A stretch of 64,000 bases of DNA from Tepidamorphaceae bacterium (GTDB lineage Bacteria; Pseudomonadota; Alphaproteobacteria; Rhizobiales; Tepidamorphaceae). The translations under genes and the position numbers were made by a program. A model generated the notes under the pieces. The model saw nothing but the letters and a program-made list of their open reading frames with translations, did not search any database and had not been told where the DNA came from. The stretch lies in the NCBI GenBank assembly GCA_028279445.1, contig JANQNT010000031.1, positions 57,955 through 121,954 on the forward strand. Reading direction: 5' to 3'. This document shows positions 26,884 to 34,567 of the stretch, one piece after another (the first letter of the stretch is position 1; each line of letters begins with the position of its first letter).

Positions 26884-27646
26884 CGCCCAACCAGATGCCA
26901 GCCTGTTCTCGGTCGAAGGACGTGTGGCCTGTGTCACCGGGGCGAGCGCCGGGCTTGGACGCCGCGCCGCGAGCGTGCTGGCGCGCGCCGGTGCGCATGT
27001 GGTTGGCGTCGCGCGGCGAGCTGTTGCGCTGGAACAGTGGCGCGCGGAGGTCGGCGGCAGCACGGCGGCGGTTGCGGCGGATGTCGGAAATCGTGCCGGG
27101 CTGGCGGCGGTGGCCGAGCAGGTCATATCGCATTTCGGCCCGCCCCAGATCGTTGTCCACGCGGCCGGCATCAACACCCGCGAGACCTCCGATGACGTGA
27201 CGCCCGAGGGCTGGGACGCGACGATCGACCTCAATCTCGCCGCACCGTTCTTTCTGAGCCAGGCCTTGGTGCCGGCGATGAAGGACGCCGGCTGGGGCCG
27301 TATCGTGACGTTTGCCTCGCTGCAGACAACGCGCGCCTTTCCAGGTGGGCTAGCCTATGGCGCGTCCAAGGGCGGCATCGCCCAGTTGACCCGCGCAATG
27401 GCGGAAGCCTGGTCGCGGCACGGCGTCAACTGCAACGCGCTCGGACCGGGCTTCTTTCCCACCAAGCTGACCGGCCCGGTCTTCGATGACCCGCAGCGCG
27501 CGGCGCGCAATGCCGAACAGACCTGCATCGGCCGCAACGGCGCGCAGGAAGACCTCGACGGACCGTTGCTGTTCCTGTGCTCGCCGGCAAGCGACTATGT
27601 CACCGGGCAGGTGCTGATGGTGGATGGAGGCTTCACCGCGAAATGA
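26876..27646 (+). CDS. short-chain dehydrogenase (HpsO/HpsP-like)
   Basis: The 256-residue protein is a classical SDR with TGASAGLGRRAA (cofactor motif), NAG-equivalent HAAGINTRE, catalytic Ser in FASLQT and Tyr/Lys in AYGASKGG. It overlaps the HpsN-like gene by 8 bp and the zinc dehydrogenase by 4 bp, so all three are tightly coupled. In DHPS degraders two extra dehydrogenases interconvert the stereoisomers at C2 before HpsN acts; this gene and the next could do so. Which one matches HpsO and which HpsP is not decided here. Confidence 0.8.
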   Translation: MADAQPDASLFSVEGRVACVTGASAGLGRRAASVLARAGAHVVGVARRAVALEQWRAEVGGSTAAVAADVGNRAGLAAVAEQVISHFGPPQIVVHAAGINTRETSDDVTPEGWDATIDLNLAAPFFLSQALVPAMKDAGWGRIVTFASLQTTRAFPGGLAYGASKGGIAQLTRAMAEAWSRHGVNCNALGPGFFPTKLTGPVFDDPQRAARNAEQTCIGRNGAQEDLDGPLLFLCSPASDYVTGQVLMVDGGFTAK

Positions 27647-28641
27647 AGGCGCTCGTCTACACCGCGCCGCGGTCGCTGTCGGTTCAGACCGTCGATGAGC
27701 CGGTTCCCGCCGACGGCGAGGTCGTGGTCGAGGTTGCCAGCGTCGGCATCTGCGGCTCCGACATGCACGCCTATCTCGGTCACGACGAGCGCCGGCCGGC
27801 GCCGCTGGTGCTGGGCCACGAGGTGGCCGGCACGATTGCCTCCGGTCCGCGCGCCGGGCAGGCGGTGACCGTCAATCCGCTTGTCACCTGCGGGCGTTGT
27901 GCGGCGTGCCGTTGCGGCCGTGACAACCTGTGCCCGCACCGGCAGATCATCTCCATGCCGCCGCGGCCCGGTGGCTTTGCCGAGCGGATCGCTATTCCCG
28001 AACGCAATCTGGTCGATGTGCCGGTGCATGTACGTGCCGATCAGGCAGCACTTGCCGAACCGATCGCCTGCGGCTGGCATGCGGTGCGTCTGGCAAGCGA
28101 GGCTCTGAGGATGGCGTGCGACGATGCCGCTGCGCTGGTCATCGGCGGCGGCGCCATCGGGTTGGGTGCGGCGCTGAGCCTGTCGGCGAACGGGTTCGCG
28201 AATGTCACGGTTTCGGAACCGGAGCCCGCGCGTCGCGCCTATCTGGCGGAGCACTGCGGGCAGAGCGTGACCGCGCCCGATGAACTTGCGCCCGACCGGC
28301 AATTCCATCTTGTTGTCGATGCGGTCGGCATCGAGGCGACGCGTGCGTTTGCCTCCGGCGCGGCGAGCCCGGGCGGGGTCATCGTCCATATCGGTCTCGG
28401 CAGCGCATCGGGCGGCCTCGACATTCGCCGCATGACGTTGCAGGAAATCACCTTCATCGGGACCTACACATACACCGCGGGCGATTTCCGCGATGCGGCG
28501 CAGGCCATGTTCGACGGTCGGCTGGGGACGCTCGACTGGACCGCGAGACGGCCGCTGGATGCGGGAGCCGACGCCTTCGCCGACCTCAAGGCGGGTCGGG
28601 TCGCCGAGCCCAAGATCGTTCTCCGGCCCGATCCCGCATGA
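27643..28641 (+). CDS. zinc-dependent alcohol dehydrogenase (HpsO/HpsP-like)
   Basis: The 332-residue protein is a medium-chain zinc dehydrogenase: catalytic Cys in GICGSDMHA, GHEVAG, a structural zinc site CGRCAACRCGRDNLC, and a Rossmann motif VIGGGAIGLGAAL. The ATG overlaps the SDR stop by 4 bp. With the SDR it could act at C2 of dihydroxypropanesulfonate so that both isomers reach the HpsN-like enzyme. The reaction partner is inferred from context. A sugar-alcohol substrate is the alternative. Confidence 0.82.
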   Translation: MKALVYTAPRSLSVQTVDEPVPADGEVVVEVASVGICGSDMHAYLGHDERRPAPLVLGHEVAGTIASGPRAGQAVTVNPLVTCGRCAACRCGRDNLCPHRQIISMPPRPGGFAERIAIPERNLVDVPVHVRADQAALAEPIACGWHAVRLASEALRMACDDAAALVIGGGAIGLGAALSLSANGFANVTVSEPEPARRAYLAEHCGQSVTAPDELAPDRQFHLVVDAVGIEATRAFASGAASPGGVIVHIGLGSASGGLDIRRMTLQEITFIGTYTYTAGDFRDAAQAMFDGRLGTLDWTARRPLDAGADAFADLKAGRVAEPKIVLRPDPA

Positions 28642-28700
28642 GGCATGTGATGTCTGGATTCTACAACCTGCGGTACATGAGTCTTGCCGACAATGACGGT

Positions 28701-28718
28701 ATGCTGGATATCCAGTAT
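28701..28718. promoter_or_regulatory. 18-bp near-perfect palindrome, candidate internal operator
   Basis: ATGCTGGATATCCAGTAT contains the perfect 12-bp palindrome CTGGATATCCAG (28704-28715) and pairs at 8 of 9 positions overall. It lies in the 152-bp gap before the ComC-like gene, the only large gap inside this operon apart from the 106 bp before DctQ. It could bind a regulator controlling the last two genes separately. Confidence 0.45.
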
Positions 28719-28793
28719 CGCGTGTGCTGAATGGCCGGGTTCCCGTCCAGTGCTTGGAGCTGCGGGCCAGGGTCGAAAATACAGGAGATCGTT

Positions 28794-29813
28794 GTGTCGG
28801 GGACGACAGCGGAGGACGTGATTGACCTCGACTTGGTCGAAGCCAAGAACGTGATTATGAAGGCTTTTCTCAATGCTGATGTGTCGCCTGAGGCGGCAGC
28901 CAGTGTCGCCGAGGCGCTCGTGGCGGCAGAGGCGGAAGGTCAGGTGGGCCACGGGTTCTCGCGGCTTGAGGATTATGTCGCCCAGGTGCGGTCGGGCAAG
29001 GTCAAGGCGAAGCCCGAGATCGTCGTCAGACGTGTCGCGCCGGCGGCCTTGCTGGTCGATGCCGATAACGGATTTGCCTACCCGGCCATCGATCGGGCAA
29101 TCGCCGAAGGGGTCGAGGTCGCGCGCTCCCTTGGCGTCGCGACCATGGCGATCACCCGCTCGCACCATTGCGGGGCTTTGTCGGTACAGGTCGAGAAGAT
29201 CGCCCGGCAGGGTCTTGTCGGGATGATGTTCGCCAATGCGCCGGCAGCCATTGCCCCATGGGGAGCGAAGACGCCGGTCTTCGGCACCAACCCGATCGCA
29301 TTCGCCGCGCCGCGCGCGGATGCCGATCCGCTGGTCATCGACCTGTCCCTGTCGCGGGTGGCGCGCGGCAAGGTCATGCACGCCAAGAAGTCGGGGCAGC
29401 CGATCCCCGAGGGCTGGGCGCTGGACAAGGACGGCCAGCCGACGACCGATGCGGATGCCGCCCTGCAGGGCTCGATGCTGCCGATCGGTGCGGCCAAGGG
29501 CGCTGTGCTGGCGCTGGTGGTGGAGACGCTCGCGGCCGTCATGACGGGAGCAAACCTCAGCAAGGAGGCGTCGTCTTTCTTCAATGCCGAGGGGCCGCCT
29601 CCGGGCGTGGGCCAGTTCCTGATTGCCATGAAGCCGCATGACCACGCCGCATTCGTGGCGCGGTTCGAAGCCTTGCTCACGTCCATTGCGGAAATGGACG
29701 GTACGCGGTTGCCCGGCGAGCGCCGTCTGGCAGCCATCGCCGCGTCAAGGCAGAACGGCATTCGTGTTCCGGCGAAATTCATCCGCGCCGTTGGCGGCGA
29801 GGCGGGCGCATGA
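28794..29813 (+). CDS. malate/L-lactate (LDH2/MDH2) family dehydrogenase, ComC-like sulfolactate dehydrogenase candidate
   Basis: The 339-residue protein is of the LDH2/MDH2 NAD(P)-dependent family, unrelated to Rossmann dehydrogenases: GHGFSRL near the N terminus, RSHHCG with the catalytic His, and GTNPIAFAAPR. The GTG start has AGGAG six bases upstream; the first ATG in frame lies 21 codons earlier with no site. ComC, (R)-sulfolactate dehydrogenase, belongs to this family and pairs with HpsN-type pathways. It overlaps the exporter gene by 4 bp. Malate, lactate or ureidoglycolate-type substrates are alternatives. Confidence 0.78.
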   Translation: MSGTTAEDVIDLDLVEAKNVIMKAFLNADVSPEAAASVAEALVAAEAEGQVGHGFSRLEDYVAQVRSGKVKAKPEIVVRRVAPAALLVDADNGFAYPAIDRAIAEGVEVARSLGVATMAITRSHHCGALSVQVEKIARQGLVGMMFANAPAAIAPWGAKTPVFGTNPIAFAAPRADADPLVIDLSLSRVARGKVMHAKKSGQPIPEGWALDKDGQPTTDADAALQGSMLPIGAAKGAVLALVVETLAAVMTGANLSKEASSFFNAEGPPPGVGQFLIAMKPHDHAAFVARFEALLTSIAEMDGTRLPGERRLAAIAASRQNGIRVPAKFIRAVGGEAGA

Positions 29814-30889
29814 GTGACCCGGAGGCGCCGGAGGCACGGGACGCCCAATCGGGGCCCGGGGCACAATCGCGGTTGAGCAGGGCGGTACAGGAGCTGGCGC
29901 CGGGCATTCTGGTCGCGGTCATCATCGCCATGGCCAGTCGTTTCGTGTCCGAGCACTACGGTGCTCCGGCGATGCTGCTGGCGCTGCTGTTCGGCATCGC
30001 CCTGAATTTCCTCGCCACCGAGACCCGGTGCGCGGAAGGCGTGGCGTTTTGCGCCAGCACGTTGCTGCGTGCCGGTGTCGCGCTGCTTGGGCTGCGCATC
30101 AGTTTCGAGATGGTCGCCGCGCTCGGTCTGCCGACCGTACTGCTGGTTGTCGGCGGCGTGCTGGCGACGATCCTGTTCGGTCTCGCCGTGACGCGATTGT
30201 TCGGCTTTCGCTTCCGGTTCGCTCTACTGTCGGCCGGATCGGTGGCGATCTGCGGGGCATCCGCCGCCATGGCGATTGCCGCGATCCTGCCGAAGGACAA
30301 GTCGTCCGAAGACCGGCTCGTCTTCACGGTGGTCGGGGTGACGGTGCTCTCGACCGTTGCCATGATCCTCTACCCCGCGATCGGCTCGGCGCTGTCGCTC
30401 GACGACCGCACGGCCGGGGTCTATCTGGGCGCGACCATCCACGACGTGGCGCAGGTGGTGGGCGCGGGCTTTTCCATTTCCGACACCGCCGGCGAGACAG
30501 CCGCGTTGGTCAAGATGCTGCGCGTCTCCATGCTGGCCCCGGTCGTGATCGTCGCGGCCATCGTGATCCGCCGCTACGCGCAGGCGGGTCCCGACAGCGA
30601 CGCGCGGCCACCGATCATCCCCACCTTCGTGGCGGTCTTCTTCGCCCTGGCCGCGCTGAATTCGTTCGGCGTCTTGCCGCGGATCGTCACCGATGGTGCG
30701 GCAGTGCTGTCGCAGTGGCTGCTTCTCATCGCCATCGCTGCCGTCGGTCTGAAGACCGTGCCCAGGGACATCGTCAAGGTGGGCGGCGCGGCCGCGGCGA
30801 TGCTGGTGGCCGAGACCCTGTTTCTGGCCGCGTTCATCGCAGCGGGACTGTTCCTGCTGCATCGCTCGGGGTTGATGGCGTCGCTGTGA
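29810..30889 (+). CDS. YeiH-family (UPF0324) membrane exporter, putative sulfite/sulfate exporter
   Basis: The 359-residue membrane protein has about ten helices and YeiH-family patterns: LRAGVALLGLRISF, SVAICGASAAMAIAAILP, YLGATIHDVAQVVGAGFS. Members are often linked to genes that release sulfite from sulfonates and are annotated as putative sulfate exporters, though transport is rarely proved. Its 4-bp overlap with the ComC-like gene ties it to the pathway, which would need to dispose of sulfite or sulfate. This is the best independent hint that the operon handles a sulfonate. Confidence 0.8.
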   Translation: MSDPEAPEARDAQSGPGAQSRLSRAVQELAPGILVAVIIAMASRFVSEHYGAPAMLLALLFGIALNFLATETRCAEGVAFCASTLLRAGVALLGLRISFEMVAALGLPTVLLVVGGVLATILFGLAVTRLFGFRFRFALLSAGSVAICGASAAMAIAAILPKDKSSEDRLVFTVVGVTVLSTVAMILYPAIGSALSLDDRTAGVYLGATIHDVAQVVGAGFSISDTAGETAALVKMLRVSMLAPVVIVAAIVIRRYAQAGPDSDARPPIIPTFVAVFFALAALNSFGVLPRIVTDGAAVLSQWLLLIAIAAVGLKTVPRDIVKVGGAAAAMLVAETLFLAAFIAAGLFLLHRSGLMASL

Positions 30890-30925
30890 TCTAGGGTCAG
30901 GGCCCTAGGTCGGGTGCCGCGACGC

Positions 30926-33388
30926 TCACGCCCGCATGTTGCCGCCATCGGCATCGTAGATCGGCGCCCCGAGGACTAGTGCCTCGTGGAGTTCACCGAG
31001 AATCTCGACCTGAAGCGTGGTGCCGGGCGCGGCATGCTCGGCGGTGACGTAGCCCATGGCCATCGATTGGCCGACGCGGTGGGCGTAGCCGCCGGATGAG
31101 ACATATCCGACCGCCTTACCGTCGTGGAGGATCGCCTCGTCGTTGCTGACATCGATGCCATCGACATCGATCGTCATGGTCACCAGCTTCTGTTTCGGGC
31201 CGTCCTTGAGCACGGCTTCAGTGGCCTGTTTGCCGACGAAGTCCTTGTCCCAGTCGATGAAACCGTCCATGCCGGACTCCACCGCGTCGAAGTCGGGACG
31301 GTACTCTAGGGTCCATACACCCCAGCCCTTTTCCAGCCGCATCGACATCAGCGCGCGTGCGCCATACCAGCGATAGCCAAGATCGCTCCCCGCGGTCTCG
31401 ATCGCCTCGGCCAGCCGCAGCAGGAACTGCGGCCGGCAGTAGATCTCGTAGCCCAGCTCGCCGGAAAAGCTGATCCGGTTGAGGATCACCGGCACGCCGC
31501 CGACGAAGGTGCGGCGGGTGTCGCGGAACCTGAGCGCCTGCGCGCTGACATCGTCGCGGCTGATCCGCGACAGCAATTCACGGGACTTCGGCCCAGACAG
31601 GGCGATGCCGTGCCAGTCGTCGGAGACGTTCGCGTAGCCCACATCGTCCGGCAGGTCCTTTTCGAACCAGCGGCGGTGCGCGTCCTGCATGGCGCCCGAA
31701 CCGAACAGCATGAAGTGCTCGTCTCCCAGGCAGGCCACCGTCAGGTCACCGTAGAGCCGGCCCTTGGGGGTCAGCATCGGTGTCAGCGTCAGCCGTCCCG
31801 GTTTGGGGATATGGCCGGCCAGCGTGCGGTCCAGATAGGCGCGCGCGCCGGGGCCTTCGAATTCGTGCTTAGCGAAGTTGGCGATCTCGATGCCGCCGAC
31901 CGCTTCCTGCACGGCCTTCACCTCGCGGGCCACATAGTCGTGGCTGCGGTTGCGCTGGAAGGTGGGGTCTTCGTGGGCATCGTCAGGTCCATCGGCGAAC
32001 CACAGCGCGTGTTCCAGGCCAAAGCTCTGGTCCATCAGCGCGCCCCTCGCGACGAGACGATCGTACAGCGCGGTGGTCTTCTGCATGCGGCCCTTCGGCA
32101 GCGTCTCGTTGGGAAACGTCATCACGAAGCGGCGCTCGTAGTTCTCCGCCGACTTGATGGTTCCCCAGTCGGGTGTCGCGAACTCGCCGAAGCGCGCCAC
32201 ATCCATGGCCCAGACATCGATGGAAGGTTCGCCGTCGATCATCCATTCGGCCATGGTGAGGCCGATGCCGCCGCCCTGGCAGAAGCCGGCCATCACGCCC
32301 ACCGCGGCCCAGTAGTTGCGCATGCCGGGAACCGGACCGATCATCGGGTTGCCGTCGGGGCCGAAGGTGAAGGGGCCGTTGATGGTGTTCTTGATGCCGG
32401 CATTGGCGACCGTGGGAACGCGTTCGAACGACAGTTCCAGCCGATCGGCGATGCGGTCGAGATCGGGCGGCAGCAATTCGTGGCCGAAGTCCCACGGTGT
32501 GCCCTCGACCTTCCATGGCGTCGATTGCGGCTCGTAGGTGCCGAGCAGCATGCCGAGCCCTTCCTGGCGCAGGTAGAGATTGGACTCGTAGTCGATGCCG
32601 GAGGGCAGGCGCGTGCCGCCATTCTTCATGCGCTCGGCGATCTCGGGGATTTCCTCGGTGATCAGGTAGTGGTGCTCCATCGGCTGCACCGGGACATGGA
32701 GACCGGCCAGATGGCCCACTTCGCGTGCCCACAGCCCGCCGCAGTTGATCACCTGTTCGGCGTTGATCCGCCCCTTCGGCGTGGTCAGGTCCCACGAGCC
32801 GTCCGGCCGCTGGCTCATGGCGGTGACGCCGCAATAGGTGAAGTACTGCGCCCCATGCGCGCGGGCGGATTTGGCGAACGCATAGGTCGCGCCGGAGGGA
32901 TCGACATCGCCGTCCTGATCGTCCCACAGCGCGGCATGGTAGTGCTTCGGGTCGATCAGCGGGTGGCGCTCGGCCAGTTCCTGCGGGCTGATAAACTCCT
33001 GATGCAGCCCCATGTAGCGCGCCTTGGAGCGCTCGCGCTTGAGGTAGTCGTACCACTCCTTGGTGGAGGCCGCGTAGAACCCTCCGGTGATGTGCAGACC
33101 GACGGAGTGCCCCGACAGCTCTTCGATTTCTTTATAGAGATCAATCGTATAGCTCTGCAGGCGCGAGACGTTGGGGTCTGAGCTCAGGGTGTGTATCAGC
33201 CCCGCTGCGTGCCACGAGGAGCCGGACGTCAGCTCATCGCGCTCCAGCAGCACCACATCCTTCCAGCCGAACTTGGCCAGGTGGAACAGGATCGAGCAGC
33301 CGACCACGCCACCGCCGATGATCGCGACCCGGGCGTGGGAGGGCAGCGACTTGCCCGCCATCTTCTCGCCCTGCTGAATCTCAGGCAT
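30926..33388 (-). CDS. FAD oxidoreductase-GcvT fusion, dimethylglycine/sarcosine dehydrogenase-like
   Basis: The 820-residue protein has an N-terminal DAO-type FAD domain (GGGVVG at 25-30; H60 in SSWHAAGL, the position that carries covalent FAD in relatives), a middle FAO_M region, and a C-terminal GcvT/folate domain (from about residue 430) with its barrel end. Relatives oxidatively demethylate dimethylglycine or sarcosine and pass formaldehyde-level carbon to tetrahydrofolate. GAGGAG stands six bases before the ATG. It is the last gene in a run behind the second MttB homologue and the quinone-oxidoreductase-like gene, so it probably removes later methyl groups from the same substrate. Confidence 0.87.
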   Translation of the reverse strand: MPEIQQGEKMAGKSLPSHARVAIIGGGVVGCSILFHLAKFGWKDVVLLERDELTSGSSWHAAGLIHTLSSDPNVSRLQSYTIDLYKEIEELSGHSVGLHITGGFYAASTKEWYDYLKRERSKARYMGLHQEFISPQELAERHPLIDPKHYHAALWDDQDGDVDPSGATYAFAKSARAHGAQYFTYCGVTAMSQRPDGSWDLTTPKGRINAEQVINCGGLWAREVGHLAGLHVPVQPMEHHYLITEEIPEIAERMKNGGTRLPSGIDYESNLYLRQEGLGMLLGTYEPQSTPWKVEGTPWDFGHELLPPDLDRIADRLELSFERVPTVANAGIKNTINGPFTFGPDGNPMIGPVPGMRNYWAAVGVMAGFCQGGGIGLTMAEWMIDGEPSIDVWAMDVARFGEFATPDWGTIKSAENYERRFVMTFPNETLPKGRMQKTTALYDRLVARGALMDQSFGLEHALWFADGPDDAHEDPTFQRNRSHDYVAREVKAVQEAVGGIEIANFAKHEFEGPGARAYLDRTLAGHIPKPGRLTLTPMLTPKGRLYGDLTVACLGDEHFMLFGSGAMQDAHRRWFEKDLPDDVGYANVSDDWHGIALSGPKSRELLSRISRDDVSAQALRFRDTRRTFVGGVPVILNRISFSGELGYEIYCRPQFLLRLAEAIETAGSDLGYRWYGARALMSMRLEKGWGVWTLEYRPDFDAVESGMDGFIDWDKDFVGKQATEAVLKDGPKQKLVTMTIDVDGIDVSNDEAILHDGKAVGYVSSGGYAHRVGQSMAMGYVTAEHAAPGTTLQVEILGELHEALVLGAPIYDADGGNMRA

Positions 33389-33409
33389 TGCGGTCTCCTC
33401 GGATGTCGG

Positions 33410-34495
33410 TCACGGCAGCAGCACCAGCTTGCCGACGAATTGCTTGCGCAGAAACAGCTCCTGGGCTGCGTGGATTTCGGATAGCGGAAAGGTCCGAGCA
33501 ACCACGGGTGCGATCTCTCCCGCCTCGATGTAGGAAATCAGATTGGGCATCGTGTCCGCGGCCTGCGCCGTGGCGCCGAAGAAGCTCAGGTCCTGCAGGT
33601 AGAGATCGCGCACGTCGAGCGTGGTGATCGGCCCGCCGATGGCCCCGGCCGTGGCGTACCGGCCGCCGCGCCTGAGGCATGTGATCAATCGCGGGAAGGT
33701 CTCTCCGGCGACAAGATCGACCACCAGCGTGACGCTTTGCTCGCCCAGTACGTCCACCGGATCATCGTTTCGATCGAGCAGGCGGTCAGCGCCGAGCGCG
33801 CCCATCTGATCGTGCTTGGAGGCCGAGGCCATGGCGATCACGTTTGCACCACGGCGCTTGCAAAGCTGGACCGCCGCCGAGCCGACCCCGCCGGAGGCCC
33901 CCGTGACCAACACGATGTCGCCGGCCTTGCAGCCGGCCCGTGCGATCAGGTTCTCGGCGGTGGAATAGGCGCAAGGAAACGAAGCAAGCTCAGCATCGCT
34001 GAGAGAAGATGTCACCGTATGGGCGTGTTCGGCGCGTGCGGTGGTGTACTGCGCGAAGGCCCCATCGCATTCCGAGCCGAGGGTGATGAAATCCCATTCA
34101 TCGCGCGCATCGGGTGCGGGCTGCAACGACGCGACGAGCACGCGCTCACCGATGCGCGCCGCATCGACACCCGCGCCGACGGCCACGATACGCCCGCAGC
34201 AGTCGGCGCCCTGGATGCGCGGGAAGACCAGTGGACGGCCGGTCCAGCTCGCATCGCCGTCATCGCTTTCCAGATCGTCGGCGGCGGACTGCGTGTCGCC
34301 GGTCACCGTCTTGGAGTACCAGCCGATGCGGGTGTTGATATCGGTGTTGTTGATCCCCGCGGCGGCCACCTTGATCAGCACCTCGCCGGGTCCCGGCCGC
34401 GGCACCGGCACGTCGGTGCGGAAGATCAGCTTTTCCGGTCCGCCGTGACCGGTCAGATGCACGGCACTCATGGTCTCTGGGATGTCGGCGGTCAT
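33410..34495 (-). CDS. zinc-independent MDR oxidoreductase (quinone oxidoreductase-like)
   Basis: The 361-residue protein is a medium-chain reductase without zinc-ligand cysteines: VPRPGPGEVLIKVAAAGINNTDINTR, QGADCCGRIVAVG, and the NADPH motif VTGASGGVGSAAVQL. It sits between the MttB homologue (72 bp upstream) and the FAD/GcvT gene (21 bp downstream) on one strand. Its substrate in this setting is unknown; it might act on an enone or an unsaturated acid formed during breakdown. The first ATG is used, but a second ATG eight codons on is possible and neither has a strong ribosome site. Confidence 0.8.
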   Translation of the reverse strand: MTADIPETMSAVHLTGHGGPEKLIFRTDVPVPRPGPGEVLIKVAAAGINNTDINTRIGWYSKTVTGDTQSAADDLESDDGDASWTGRPLVFPRIQGADCCGRIVAVGAGVDAARIGERVLVASLQPAPDARDEWDFITLGSECDGAFAQYTTARAEHAHTVTSSLSDAELASFPCAYSTAENLIARAGCKAGDIVLVTGASGGVGSAAVQLCKRRGANVIAMASASKHDQMGALGADRLLDRNDDPVDVLGEQSVTLVVDLVAGETFPRLITCLRRGGRYATAGAIGGPITTLDVRDLYLQDLSFFGATAQAADTMPNLISYIEAGEIAPVVARTFPLSEIHAAQELFLRKQFVGKLVLLP

Positions 34496-34567
34496 GGCGG
34501 TTCGCTGGGGGCTGATTGTGATGCAACGGCGGGTGCGGGAAGCGTTGGGACAACGCGATGGCGGGAC

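Noticed and set aside
28650..28727. 25-codon open frame before the ComC-like gene
   Set aside because: No ribosome site of quality, and it contains the palindromic candidate operator; more likely untranslated gap.
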